From Neorhodopirellula lusitana (GTDB lineage: Bacteria > Planctomycetota > Planctomycetia > Pirellulales > Pirellulaceae), in NCBI RefSeq assembly GCF_900182915.1, contig NZ_FXUG01000011.1, positions 62,001 through 126,000 on the forward strand: 64,000 nucleotides of DNA, given 5' to 3'. Shown here one piece after another: positions 9,718 through 18,730 of this stretch. The notes beneath the pieces were generated by a model that saw nothing but the letters and a program-made list of their open reading frames with translations, had not been told where the DNA came from and did not search any database. The position numbers were made by a program, and so were the translations under genes. Position 1 is the first letter of the stretch; each line of letters starts with the position of its first letter.

Positions 9718-12688
9718 CCGTCCGTCTTTGCCATATCAGAGAAAGACTCAATGTATCGCGATCTTAGCGGTGGTCACGCTCTTGGTGGAAGCACTAAATG
9801 GAACCACCGTTCTTGCCGATCAAGCGCAGCCAATCGAAAAGCAGTCTTCCGGCGACCCAACACTCATAACGCCGGACCACGCCGCAAAGCTATTCACCCT
9901 GAAGGTGCTGCCGCTCTTGAAAGACAAGTGCTTAGGCTGCCATGGCGTTGACATGGATGACATGAAAGGTGCCTTCAGTGTCGCCACGCGAGAGGCGTTG
10001 TTGCAGGGCGGTGAGTCCGACGAGCCCTCCATCGTTCCGGGGCAACCGGATGAGGGCACGCTCATCGAAGCGATCACCTGGGCAGGTATCGAAATGCCGC
10101 CCAAGGAAAACGATCGCCTGTCGGACCCGCAAATTGAACTGGTGCGCAACTGGATCGCTGCGGGTGCCCCTTGGCCAGACGAAGCGGAACAAAAACGATT
10201 CCGCGACGAAGACAATCGCCAACGGATCAACAGCGACGGAATGATCGTGACGACCAGCGGCGGCACGTCGGAAGAGTGGACCAATCGGCGATACCAACCT
10301 GGCGACCTTTGGGCATTCGCCCCCGTCAAGTCAGCCTCCGAACTCTTACCAGCACCGCTCGTCGAAGCCGGTCCCAGTGAGTCCGAAGTGATCAACTACT
10401 TCGTCAACCGCCAACTATCACAAACTGGCTTGACTGCGTCCACAACCGCTTCGCCCAGCGATTTAATTCGCCGGGCCACGTATGACCTCACCGGCTTGCC
10501 ACCCACGCCCGAAGAGACCGCCCGCTTTCAACGCGACTATCAATCCAATCCAGCCACGGCTTGGGAACAACTGATTGATCGCCTACTGGAAAGCGACCGC
10601 TATGGCGAACACTGGGCAAGACATTGGTTTGACGTGACACGATATTCCGACACGGGAGGGATGGCGAACGACTACGAGCGCTCCAACATGTGGCGGTATC
10701 GCGACTACGTCATCCGAAGCTTCAACGACGACAAACCGTACGACCAATTCATAATTGAACAAATCGCCGGCGATGAACTGGCCGATGCATCGGTCCGCAT
10801 ACGCAACCACGGCAACGAAGACGCCGTCATCGCCGCCCGATTGAAAGGTGACTACACACCTGAGGAAGCGGAGCAGATTATCGCGACGGGCTTCTTGCGA
10901 ATGGGCCCCTGGGACAACGCGATGGTCGAGCCCGCAGAAGCACGCCAGATTTTCCTGGATGACCTCGTCAACATCACCGGCCAAACGTTCTTGGCCACGA
11001 CCATGCGTTGCTGCAAATGTCACGATCACAAGTTCGATCCATTGCCAACACGCGACTACTATCGCATGTACGCCGCATTCGCCACGACCCAAATGGCCGA
11101 ACGCCCCGCACCATTCTTACCGACAGAAAGCCGAGACCGATTTGACTCTGGAAAGTCGCATGTGCAACGCATGCTCGACTATGCGACTCGAGAAAACAAC
11201 AGACTGATCGATAAGCGAGAAACGGCAGCTCGAGCTTGGTACAACGAGCACAATCTACCCTATCGAAATGAAGCGGATCGCAAAGGCCTCCCCGACGACC
11301 AAAAACCAGCGAGACACGTCGGCCTGACCGTTACGGAACAGGGGCAGCTGAAGGTACGCAGCCAAGATGTTTGGATCTGGACGCGCCGACTCGAACGTTA
11401 TCAACCGATCGCCCAAAGCGTCTACAACGCCAGCGTCACGGCGTCATCGTCCAAGAACGCCAAGAAACTTCGCTTCACGGCCAACAAGAAACGAGCCAAC
11501 CAAAAACCACAAACCCTGGTCAACTATATCCTGCAAGGCGGCGGCTTGACCGCCCGCGGTGATGAAGTTGGCCCCGGTGTCTTAAGTGCGACTTCCATCC
11601 CAGCAAATCCAGACCGGGAAGATCCTTACCGTTTGACCGATGAAGTGGACGGCCGACGACTTGAACTGGCTCGATGGATCGCCAATCCAGGCAACCCGCT
11701 GACCTCACGCGCGATCGTCAATCGAATTTGGCAATATCACTTCGGCAAACCGATCGCGGGTAACCCCAACAACTTTGGCGTCAAAGGAGCCAAACCTACC
11801 CACCCGGAACTGCTGGATTACCTGGCGTCTAACTTCGTCGAAAACGGCTGGACCCTAAGACGACTCCACCGCGCCATCATGCTGTCACAAGTTTACCAGC
11901 GATCAACCATCCCGAACGACACGAACGCGTTGTCGAAGATCGATCCCAACAACGATTGGCTATCGCATTTCCCGCGACGACGACTCAGCGCAGAAGAACT
12001 TCGTGACGGGATCCTGGCGATTACCGGTGAACTCCAGCACGGTGATGGCGGCTTGCCGATCATGCCGGAGATCAACATGGAAGTCGCACTGCAACCACGG
12101 ATGATTCAATTTTCGCTGGCCCCCGCATACCAACCTTCGCCCACGCCAAGCGAACGCAATCGACGCTCGATCTATGCTTACAGTTTGCGTGGCCAGGCCG
12201 ATCCCTTCGGCGAGCTCTTCAATCAACCCAACCCGAACGATTCCTGCGAGATGCGAGAATCCGCTGCGGTTACCCCGCAAGTCTTTGCATTGCTCAATAG
12301 CGACCTGATCACCGATCGCTCGATTGCTTTGGCCACACGACTCGAGCGGGAACGCAGCACACCCGAACAACAAATCGACCGTGCGTACGAGCTCTTGTTT
12401 GGACGAAACCCCACGCCGGCCGAAACCAACCGACTAAGCCGCTACTACAGCGACATGGTCACCTATCACGAATCAACTGCACCGGCCGCAGTGACTTACC
12501 CCAAGTCAATCACACGCTCGCTGGTCGAAGAATTCTCGGGGGACATCTTCGAGTACGAAGAGATCCTGCCCGTTTTCGAAAACTACACTCCCGACACAAA
12601 ACCAGTTGACGTCAACGCGAACACTCGAGCACTCGCAGACGTTTGCTTGTTGTTGCTCAACACAAACGAGTTCATCTACCTGGACTGA
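9710..12688 (+). CDS. PSCyt1-DUF1549-DUF1553 secreted cytochrome-like protein
   Basis: A 992-residue protein from the ATG at 9710; an upstream in-frame ATG at 9626 would run deep into the previous gene and spoil the signal peptide. Residues 1-39 form a signal peptide ending VLADQA. A planctomycete cytochrome C domain follows, with one heme motif CLGCH (C74, C77, H78) and the distal IEMPPKE methionine region. DUF1549 (about 230-440) contains HWFDVTRYSDTGG and CCKCHDHKFDPL. DUF1553 (about 640-960) contains GNPLTSRAIVNRIWQYHFG. Families of this type occur in large numbers in planctomycetes, paired with a DUF1501 gene as here, and are linked by inference to polysaccharide breakdown or electron transfer. 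Substrate unknown. Confidence 0.92.
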   Translation: MSNRPSLPYQRKTQCIAILAVVTLLVEALNGTTVLADQAQPIEKQSSGDPTLITPDHAAKLFTLKVLPLLKDKCLGCHGVDMDDMKGAFSVATREALLQGGESDEPSIVPGQPDEGTLIEAITWAGIEMPPKENDRLSDPQIELVRNWIAAGAPWPDEAEQKRFRDEDNRQRINSDGMIVTTSGGTSEEWTNRRYQPGDLWAFAPVKSASELLPAPLVEAGPSESEVINYFVNRQLSQTGLTASTTASPSDLIRRATYDLTGLPPTPEETARFQRDYQSNPATAWEQLIDRLLESDRYGEHWARHWFDVTRYSDTGGMANDYERSNMWRYRDYVIRSFNDDKPYDQFIIEQIAGDELADASVRIRNHGNEDAVIAARLKGDYTPEEAEQIIATGFLRMGPWDNAMVEPAEARQIFLDDLVNITGQTFLATTMRCCKCHDHKFDPLPTRDYYRMYAAFATTQMAERPAPFLPTESRDRFDSGKSHVQRMLDYATRENNRLIDKRETAARAWYNEHNLPYRNEADRKGLPDDQKPARHVGLTVTEQGQLKVRSQDVWIWTRRLERYQPIAQSVYNASVTASSSKNAKKLRFTANKKRANQKPQTLVNYILQGGGLTARGDEVGPGVLSATSIPANPDREDPYRLTDEVDGRRLELARWIANPGNPLTSRAIVNRIWQYHFGKPIAGNPNNFGVKGAKPTHPELLDYLASNFVENGWTLRRLHRAIMLSQVYQRSTIPNDTNALSKIDPNNDWLSHFPRRRLSAEELRDGILAITGELQHGDGGLPIMPEINMEVALQPRMIQFSLAPAYQPSPTPSERNRRSIYAYSLRGQADPFGELFNQPNPNDSCEMRESAAVTPQVFALLNSDLITDRSIALATRLERERSTPEQQIDRAYELLFGRNPTPAETNRLSRYYSDMVTYHESTAPAAVTYPKSITRSLVEEFSGDIFEYEEILPVFENYTPDTKPVDVNANTRALADVCLLLLNTNEFIYLD

Positions 12689-12741
12689 GCCCGCCCAGTC
12701 GCTCGAGAACTCTTGCCACCCTTATTCCTCAGGCAACCGTC

Positions 12742-14148
12742 ATGCAAAACCATCAACGACGATCATTCCTATATGGCCTCGGTGCTTCCTTGGGCGCGGT
12801 CGCCCTAACCGATCGAGTGGCAGCGAGCGAAGCGGCCGAACAGCTTTCCGCTTCCGCGGGCCCGTTGGCCCCCAAGAAACCCATGCTGCCGGCCAAGGCT
12901 AAGAACGTCATCATGCTGTTCATGGAGGGCGGCCCCGGACACATGGACACGTTCGACCCCAAACCGGAATTGACTCGGCTGCACAAAACCGAATCCAAAC
13001 TGAGTGGCGGCTTAGAGAAAGGCTTTAAGTTTTTTGTGGGTAGCCCGTTTCAGTTTCAACATGCCGGTGACAACGGCATCGAAATGTGCGACCAATGGCG
13101 ACACCTATCCGATCCATACGTCGCCAATGAACTGTGCAACTATCGTGGCTGCCAAGCTGAATCGCTCAACCACCCCGAAGCATTGTTCCACATGAACACC
13201 GGCAGCCGACTCGGTGGTGATCCTTCGGTTGGATCATGGGCAACCTACGGCCTCGGAACGGAAAACCAAAATCTGCCTGGCTATGTGGTCATGACCGAGT
13301 TGGCACTCCCGCAAGGTGGCTCGACTAATTGGAGCAACGGCTTCTTACCTCCGTACCATCAAGGCACGCGGCTGCGGCCCACCGGTTCGCCAATTTTGGA
13401 CCTCGCACCACAATCGTTTAAAAATGCGATCCACCAGCGGCGAACGCTAGACGAACTCGCGGCACTCAACGCAGCGCACCTGGAATCACTGGGCGTCGAG
13501 GATCAAAAGCTGCAGGCTCGCATGGAAAGCTACGAGCTTGCCTTCCGAATGCAATCCGAAGTTCCTGGAGTCATGGACCTTTCGCAAGAAACCGACGCGA
13601 CGATCGACATGTACGGTCTGAATCAATCGGAAACCAAAACCTTTGGTCGCCAATGCTTAATGGCTCGCCGACTGGTCGAAAGCGGCGTTCGATTCGTGCA
13701 GATCTTCAGCGGAGGCTGGGATAGCCACGATTATCTGGAACGCGGTCACTCGTCTCGCATCAAGAGCGTCGACCAACCCATCGCCGCTTTGATTCGTGAC
13801 TTGAAACAACGAGGCATGCTGGAAGACACGCTTGTCATCTGGACGGGCGAGTTCGGACGAACACCCGATAACAACAAACGAGGCGGTGTCTACTCAATCG
13901 GTCGCGGGCACAACAATCAAGCCATGACCATGCTGATGGCAGGCGGCGGCGTTCGCCCCGGCGTCGTGGGTGCCACTGACGAACTCGGCTCCAAGGCAGT
14001 TGAATGCGTGCACCCAATCCGGGACCTGCACGTCACGCTACTGCACTTGCTAGGGCTCGACGATAACAAGCTGACGTACTTCCACGGCGGTCGTTACAAA
14101 CAACTCAGCCAGTTTGGCGGCGAAGTGATCACCGAACTCATCGCCTAA
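12742..14148 (+). CDS. DUF1501 protein with Tat signal
   Basis: A 468-residue protein from the ATG at 12742, 53 bases after the cytochrome gene. The N-terminus MQNHQRRSFLYGLGASLGAV is a twin-arginine export signal, so it is likely folded, with any metal, before export. The DUF1501 body belongs to the alkaline-phosphatase/sulfatase superfamily: VIMLFMEGGPGHMDTFDPKP, FSGGWDSHD, IWTGEFGRTP and GRGHNNQAMTMLMAGGGV are the characteristic motifs. The enzymatic activity of DUF1501 is not established. It is the constant partner of PSCyt1/DUF1549/DUF1553 proteins, and the operon with a sigma factor suggests co-regulated export. Confidence 0.92.
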   Translation: MQNHQRRSFLYGLGASLGAVALTDRVAASEAAEQLSASAGPLAPKKPMLPAKAKNVIMLFMEGGPGHMDTFDPKPELTRLHKTESKLSGGLEKGFKFFVGSPFQFQHAGDNGIEMCDQWRHLSDPYVANELCNYRGCQAESLNHPEALFHMNTGSRLGGDPSVGSWATYGLGTENQNLPGYVVMTELALPQGGSTNWSNGFLPPYHQGTRLRPTGSPILDLAPQSFKNAIHQRRTLDELAALNAAHLESLGVEDQKLQARMESYELAFRMQSEVPGVMDLSQETDATIDMYGLNQSETKTFGRQCLMARRLVESGVRFVQIFSGGWDSHDYLERGHSSRIKSVDQPIAALIRDLKQRGMLEDTLVIWTGEFGRTPDNNKRGGVYSIGRGHNNQAMTMLMAGGGVRPGVVGATDELGSKAVECVHPIRDLHVTLLHLLGLDDNKLTYFHGGRYKQLSQFGGEVITELIA

Positions 14149-14177
14149 AACATCGCCCGAAATTAATTCCCGCCCCC

Positions 14178-14329
14178 GCAGTAGCCGATGTCTCTGCAGT
14201 AGCCGATGTCGCCAGACTTCGGGGAAACGCCAATCCGCCTGCCCCCCCATCGATCTCAACACTGGTCTGTCAGCCAGAACGATGGCCTGCCTGAACGATC
14301 ATCTGCCTGAATCCTGGCGAATCCAGCTA
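14178..14329. repeat. Dispersed inverted-repeat element, copy 1
   Basis: The left arm at 14200-14222 reads TAGCCGATGTCGCCAGACTT with CGG following. The right arm at 14312-14329 (TCCTGGCGAATCCAGCTA) is its imperfect reverse complement. The first 15 bases of the left arm are also present in tandem with an 18-base period (14178-14192 and 14196-14210). A closely similar element is found at 23650-23713. Both are between genes, like REP/MITE-type palindromic repeats. Confidence 0.65.
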
Positions 14330-14367
14330 GCGACCGACTAGCGACGAATTTCGTCTTGAGACTATTC

Positions 14368-15342
14368 TTAAGGAACTGGCTTCGGGACGATCGCTGGCAA
14401 AGGACTGTCGTCGCGTGCAAAGAACATCAAATGCTGCCACGGCAAATCGTTGTATTCGCGAACCAGCTTCAAGTTCGATGCCGTGTACTCTTTCATGATC
14501 TGCGCCTTGGACATTTTGTGCAGCGGCTTGATCGGCACATCAGGATCCTCGGCGCGGTATTCAAGCAGTGCAATCACACCGCTGAGTTTAAGCGACTTGC
14601 GAATTTCCCATAGCATCGATTGTGGATGCGAGAACTCGTGGTAGACGTCAACCATCAACACCAGGTCGATTTCGTTCGCTGGCAAATTTGGGTTGTCGAC
14701 TTCGCCAATCACGGGCACGATGTTCTCGATCTTCGCCCGGGCAGCATTGCGACGCAGTTTTTGCAACATCTCTTTCTGGATGTCGACGGCTAGAACCTGG
14801 CCTTGATAGGCTTCAGTATCTCGATCGCCATCGACACGAACTCGGCTTGCGTTGGAACGCCCGCGTTTGGGCTCGCCTTGTTTCGACTCCTCCGAATCCG
14901 CTTCCACCTTGCACTGACGTGCCATCGGCAGCGTCCAAAATCCATTCCCGCAACCTAAGTCGACCAACGTCATGCCGGACTCGATCCCCAATTGATCGAA
15001 GGCCTCTTTGGCATTTTCTTCGTCATTGCGTTCGGGCCGGATCAACCACGAAGCACCGAAGTGTGACATGGGCTGCGCAACGATTCGCCCTAAGTAAGTC
15101 CGGCGGGCCTGCTCGATCGGCTTGGCCTCTTCGACAACCGTTGCCGGCTCAGCATTCGATTGCATTTCAGCAACCGGTGCCGCCTTGGCACCTGCGTCTC
15201 GTGCGGCAGATCGAGCCTGTTCGGTCGCGATCAACTCGCCCACCGCCAATGCTTCTTGAGCAGTAAGCCGATTCGGTGTGATCACCGAATGCGTCCCGGC
15301 AATCCCAAGGACGATCAACAAGCAAGCAACACGACGACTCAT
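14368..15342 (-). CDS. Exported class I SAM-dependent methyltransferase-like protein
   Basis: From the ATG at 15342, preceded by GGGGTT, the protein has 324 residues. An in-frame start at 15495 is less likely because it would overlap the neighbouring gene and bury the signal peptide. Residues 1-28 form a signal peptide (VACLLIVLGIAGTHS). After an Ala/Glu-rich segment, residues about 120-310 form a Rossmann methyltransferase with motif I LVDLGCGNGFWTL, an acidic motif II in VLAVDIQKEM, and a later IDLVLMVDVYHEF. An exported methyltransferase is unusual, since S-adenosylmethionine is cytoplasmic, but such proteins recur in planctomycetes. The insertion ESKQGEPKRGRSNASRV near the middle is low-complexity. 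Confidence 0.78.
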   Translation of the reverse strand: MSRRVACLLIVLGIAGTHSVITPNRLTAQEALAVGELIATEQARSAARDAGAKAAPVAEMQSNAEPATVVEEAKPIEQARRTYLGRIVAQPMSHFGASWLIRPERNDEENAKEAFDQLGIESGMTLVDLGCGNGFWTLPMARQCKVEADSEESKQGEPKRGRSNASRVRVDGDRDTEAYQGQVLAVDIQKEMLQKLRRNAARAKIENIVPVIGEVDNPNLPANEIDLVLMVDVYHEFSHPQSMLWEIRKSLKLSGVIALLEYRAEDPDVPIKPLHKMSKAQIMKEYTASNLKLVREYNDLPWQHLMFFARDDSPLPAIVPKPVP

Positions 15343-15382
15343 AACAACCCCGTATCGCTGAAGATGAATTTTGGGTGATGAA

Positions 15383-15808
15383 TCACTCGGACTCATCGGT
15401 GACCAATTCAAACTGAGGCTGAAACGCCTCTTCGAAAGAGTAGACGTCATCGAAGTCGGCGCGGTTATCGCTTTCGCTTTTTCGCATCTGTTCAATACGG
15501 ATCAGGTTGTAAACCAACTCGCCAAAATCACTGGTGGACTTCAATCCCCAATTCGCCAATACCATCTTGGCCAGATAGCCGTACTGATCGATCGCATAAA
15601 GGCGGCAAGCTTCACAGAGTTGCTGCCCCGTCAGGTGGCGAGGATTGTCCACATCCGGATGATCGTTCACGCCGTAACTGAGCGGTCCAATCCGATCGAG
15701 GTTTTCGTGAGCGTACTGAAGCGACTCACGAATGAACTGATAGGCATCGAGCTTGTAACGCGGATCGTCGCGGAGCAGATCCCGCATGGCTTTAAGAGGC
15801 GACGTCAT
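15383..15808 (-). CDS. Minf_1886-type planctomycete/verrucomicrobia-restricted protein
   Basis: A 141-residue protein from the ATG at 15808; the frame extends upstream to 15883 but that part has no family content. Features are DPRYKLDAYQFIRESLQYA, the HLTGQQLCEACRLYAIDQYG segment and LVLANWGLKSTSDFGELVYN-like motif (WGLKSTSDFGE). I recognise this as the short conserved family named after Minf_1886, known only from planctomycetes, verrucomicrobia and relatives; its role is unknown. It has no signal peptide or membrane helix. It lies 40 bases upstream of the methyltransferase start on the same strand, so both may be co-transcribed. Confidence 0.8.
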   Translation of the reverse strand: MTSPLKAMRDLLRDDPRYKLDAYQFIRESLQYAHENLDRIGPLSYGVNDHPDVDNPRHLTGQQLCEACRLYAIDQYGYLAKMVLANWGLKSTSDFGELVYNLIRIEQMRKSESDNRADFDDVYSFEEAFQPQFELVTDESE

Positions 15809-15932
15809 GAATGAACTTCGTACAAGGAAGAAGTGCTCAGCAATGAGCGACTTGTGAAGATTGTATTGTAGCGGCCTTCGCAAGCGACCGCAGCGCGATT
15901 TGGAACGCAGGGTGATTTGAACACCCGTAGGG

Positions 15933-16985
15933 TCAGTTCCGTGTCAAATCCCAGGCGTCCAACCAACGGGACTGGTCAGGCTGTTCCACCATCCCGAAGT
16001 CCGATTCAAGGCGTTTGGCCATGTCCAACAGGTGCCCGGCACCATAAAATACAGCCACACTCTTGGGAGTGTCCCGAGGCTCCGGCAATTCTTTTTCAAG
16101 TTCATCACGAAGAATTTCAAACGCTTTTCGGTTGCGGCCCTTAATCAGCGTGTTCTCCCCATCGGCGTCATTCATCCCCGCGGTCACCATATCGATGTCC
16201 ACCAACTGGTTGGCCATGGCCCGCTTCATCATCTTGGAACGGTCGCTACTGAAGAAAGCCATCAGCAATCCGACATCGCCGCCGCTCTTGGACTGGGAAG
16301 CCAATCCCGCCCCCATCATCCGGGCCACCATTTTCCAAACACTGTCACCGCGACGCTCCAGATCCTCGACAAACTCATCGGGACTCATATCAGCATGGCG
16401 AAAGTTCTCCGCCATGTAGTCGATCTTCTCGAGCTGGTACTCCAGATTCAACATGTCTTTCATTCCAGTCTGAACCGACGCCAACAACGAGCGACGCTTT
16501 TGCAGGTCTTCTGGCTTGATGCGAGTTCCATCCGGTGCGACCAATTCATAGAGCACCGTGTCGTACTGCGACAATAACTCGCTGAGCTGCTGGTAGTATT
16601 CGGCTTGGCCGATGTGAACGACGCCGACCAGATCAACGATCTTGCCAGCGAACGGTGTCCCGGGCTTACCGACGTATCGCACAATCGCGGTCTGCAAGGC
16701 AGTCGGGTCACCGTCCTCGTCTTCATGAACCCGAACGTACTGAGTTTCTTCCGCGGCTTCCGACGCAGCGTCTTCGTCACCTTCAACCTGCGAGCCTGGT
16801 GCGTCGGATGCCAACGGTTCCGTAGCCAGCGGGCCAGCATCTTGAGCAACCACCGGTCGTGCTGCCGCAAATTGCCAGAAAGCGATTCCAACCACCACGA
16901 TCAAGCAAGCGATGGACCGCCAAGAAGCCAGGCTCCACACAAGACGCAGCCAATGAGTTTGTTTCGTTTCGTAAGTCACAACCAA
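15933..16985 (-). CDS. TraB/TIKI-like (GumN/TraB superfamily) exported protein
   Basis: A 350-residue protein. The N-terminus has a hydrophobic segment (about 25-45) ending ARPVVAQDA, probably a signal peptide or anchor, followed by an acidic linker. The core opens with LVGVVHIGQAEYYQQL and YDTVLYELV and ends with VAVFYGAGHLLDMAKRL. The pattern of an early GxxH and a late GAGH is the hallmark of the TraB/TIKI fold, in which these residues bind metal in putative proteases. The middle helical region (about 150-270) is typical. No operon partner is evident; the gene upstream on this strand is 108 bases away. Family reasonably sure, protease activity unproven. Confidence 0.75.
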   Translation of the reverse strand: MVVTYETKQTHWLRLVWSLASWRSIACLIVVVGIAFWQFAAARPVVAQDAGPLATEPLASDAPGSQVEGDEDAASEAAEETQYVRVHEDEDGDPTALQTAIVRYVGKPGTPFAGKIVDLVGVVHIGQAEYYQQLSELLSQYDTVLYELVAPDGTRIKPEDLQKRRSLLASVQTGMKDMLNLEYQLEKIDYMAENFRHADMSPDEFVEDLERRGDSVWKMVARMMGAGLASQSKSGGDVGLLMAFFSSDRSKMMKRAMANQLVDIDMVTAGMNDADGENTLIKGRNRKAFEILRDELEKELPEPRDTPKSVAVFYGAGHLLDMAKRLESDFGMVEQPDQSRWLDAWDLTRN

Positions 16986-17093
16986 TATCCTAAGGTGGGT
17001 TCTCGGGTCAGCCGGGCTGCTACACGCACTCGACTACCCTAGCTATCCGGGCAACGACGACGCCATGCCATCGTCACCGGAAGACATACATGT

Positions 17094-18221
17094 CTATCGT
17101 ACCGCCATGGCATCCGGCTGGGTGACTCTTTCAAGTGACTCCAGCAAACCGGACCACTCGCCAGCCACTCGGGTTTTCCCCCAAGTCGATGCGATCATCA
17201 CACTATTGATCCCCGAACCGATCCCCAGCATCGCCGATCGATTCCCTTGAACAATCTCGCCACGCTCAATCGCGGTCGCCACCGTCAGCGGCAACGCCAC
17301 CGATCCGGTGTTGCCCAACACCGGAAACGAGACCGCGTCAGTTTGCAGGTCGAGCCCCATCGCTTCCAGCATCGCAGCTCGGTGACGCGTGCCGACTTGA
17401 TGACAAACGGTGGCGTCGATCGAGGAACGATCCCAGCCCGACTCGGCCAACAAACGTTCGACAGCCGACACGCCGGTTGCGATCCCCTCGGCCATCAGCT
17501 TTTCGGAATCCGTATCCATCAACGGCCGCATGTCGGCGCCAGCGGTATCTTCGTTGCTGCGGCATAAATCATTGTGAGCCGTGTTGGCTTCGGCGACCGC
17601 AAACTCCAGCGGCGTTCCCTCAGGACACAGATCGCGGTGACAAACCAGCCACGCACAACTGCCCGATCCAATCGTCAGCGAAGCGAACGCAGGCTTGACG
17701 CTTTTCCGCGTCAGTGACGTATCCGTGTTCAGTGAATCAATCGTGGCTTCAAGCAGCGGCCGACTGTTTTCCGTCCCGACGACCACCCCTGCCTGGATCA
17801 TGCCGGACTGGATCATCGACGCGATCTGAATGGCTCCGTTGAGCACACCCAGGCAAGCATTCGAGACATCGTAAACCAGGCAGTCTCGACGCAGCCCCAT
17901 TTCATGGTGAACACGCGATGCGGTCGCGGGCTCCAAAAAGTCGCGACAGACACTAGCGTGGATCAGCGACCCGACCTGCCCCGGATCGATTCCGGCAGCC
18001 TCAATCGCCGCCCGACCCGACCGCACGCTCGGGCCACTCGGCATGGTCCCGGCCGGCCACACCCGCCGCTCCGCAATCCCGCTCATCAGGGCCAGTCGCC
18101 CCTCTGGCAAACGAAGCCGTTCGTAGAGTGGCGAGAGCCGGTTTTCGAGTTCATCGCTGGACCAACATTCTTCTGGAATCGTCACCCCGATCCCGGCCAA
18201 AACCACGTCATTGAATTGCAT
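17094..18221 (-). CDS. Beta-ketoacyl-ACP synthase III-family thiolase, OleA-like
   Basis: A 375-residue thiolase-fold enzyme. The nucleophile is C123 in SNACLGVLNG, with His at 274 (CHQVGTRH) and Asn at 304 (GNTGS). A glutamate, E97 in FLEPATAS, sits exactly 26 residues before the cysteine. In OleA of Xanthomonas the corresponding residues are E117, C143, H285 and N315, with the same Glu-Cys and His-Asn spacings. That favours head-to-head (non-decarboxylative Claisen) condensation of two fatty acyl-CoAs over ordinary FabH chain initiation. No oleB, oleC or oleD gene is next to it in this window. A FabH-like role remains possible. Confidence 0.78.
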   Translation of the reverse strand: MQFNDVVLAGIGVTIPEECWSSDELENRLSPLYERLRLPEGRLALMSGIAERRVWPAGTMPSGPSVRSGRAAIEAAGIDPGQVGSLIHASVCRDFLEPATASRVHHEMGLRRDCLVYDVSNACLGVLNGAIQIASMIQSGMIQAGVVVGTENSRPLLEATIDSLNTDTSLTRKSVKPAFASLTIGSGSCAWLVCHRDLCPEGTPLEFAVAEANTAHNDLCRSNEDTAGADMRPLMDTDSEKLMAEGIATGVSAVERLLAESGWDRSSIDATVCHQVGTRHRAAMLEAMGLDLQTDAVSFPVLGNTGSVALPLTVATAIERGEIVQGNRSAMLGIGSGINSVMIASTWGKTRVAGEWSGLLESLERVTQPDAMAVR

Positions 18222-18270
18222 CGTCAGTTCCCTAGTTCGTGTCCGCTAATTCACCACCAGCGGTAGCCAC

Positions 18271-18495
18271 TCAGCCTAGCTGGATTCGGGCCCCAGCGAA
18301 ATCCAACTGGGCGAAATCCAACTGGGTGAAATCCAACTGGGTGAAATCCAACTGGGCGAAATCCAACTCAGTGAAATTCACCGCATCGATACCCAGCCTC
18401 CACAAGCGAGGATTCCCCGCACACTTACCAGATCGAACACTCACCAGATCGCAACCCGCCGGATTGCTATCCACCTGGGCCCCGACTTCGACCAC
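18271..18495 (-). CDS. Possible small pentapeptide-repeat protein
   Basis: A minus-strand frame of 74 codons from a GTG start. Its C-terminal part reads VNFTE, LDFAQ, LDFTQ, LDFTQ, LDFAQ, LDFAG, six units of the pentapeptide pattern with D/N at i-1, F at i and T/A at i+1. The repeats are encoded by the 15-base tandem array. Six units are too few for a full quadrilateral beta-helix. No ribosome binding site precedes the GTG and codon content upstream is not convincing, so this could be a gene remnant or a DNA-level repeat. The plus strand also stays open (SNWVKSNWAK), which weakens the case. Confidence 0.3.
   Translation of the reverse strand: MVEVGAQVDSNPAGCDLVSVRSGKCAGNPRLWRLGIDAVNFTELDFAQLDFTQLDFTQLDFAQLDFAGARIQLG
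18296..18370. repeat. 15-bp tandem repeat, five copies
   Basis: Five head-to-tail copies of G(C/T)GAAATCCAACTGG, the last ending CA instead of GG, followed by a degenerate sixth (GTGAAATTCA). The copies differ almost only by C/T at the second base, so the array is young or under selection. The unit length keeps any reading frame open. Confidence 0.9.
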
Positions 18496-18730
18496 TCACG
18501 CGTCGAACAACGGCGTCCAAACACACACCCCCTGAAACGCCAACGCCAACGCGGTCCAACACAACATCCGCCTCAGAAGCCAGACGTCCACCGACCGAAA
18601 GTCAGCCATCATCCAGAAAACAATTATTCGTTACTTTCCGCACAACCGTTCCAAGTGGACACCTTGGAAACACGGCAAATCACCGTGCCCAAAAAACAGG
18701 CAGCCCTCAAAAACCGGCTCGACCGACCGC

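Larger units (their letters stand above)
18222..18730. other. Intergenic region with 15-bp tandem repeat
   Basis: Between the thiolase gene and the ribbon-helix-helix gene. It holds the 15-base tandem array at 18296-18370 and, inside a possible minus-strand frame, pentapeptide-like repeats. It also holds a 20-base direct repeat pair: TGCCCAAAAAACAGGCAGCC near 18686 and a one-mismatch copy near 18732. At 18277-18288 a 12-base match to the dispersed-repeat arm (TAGCTGGATTCG) may be a remnant. Confidence 0.55.

Noticed and set aside
18296-18370. CRISPR array
   Set aside because: The repeats are 15 bases and directly joined, without spacers.
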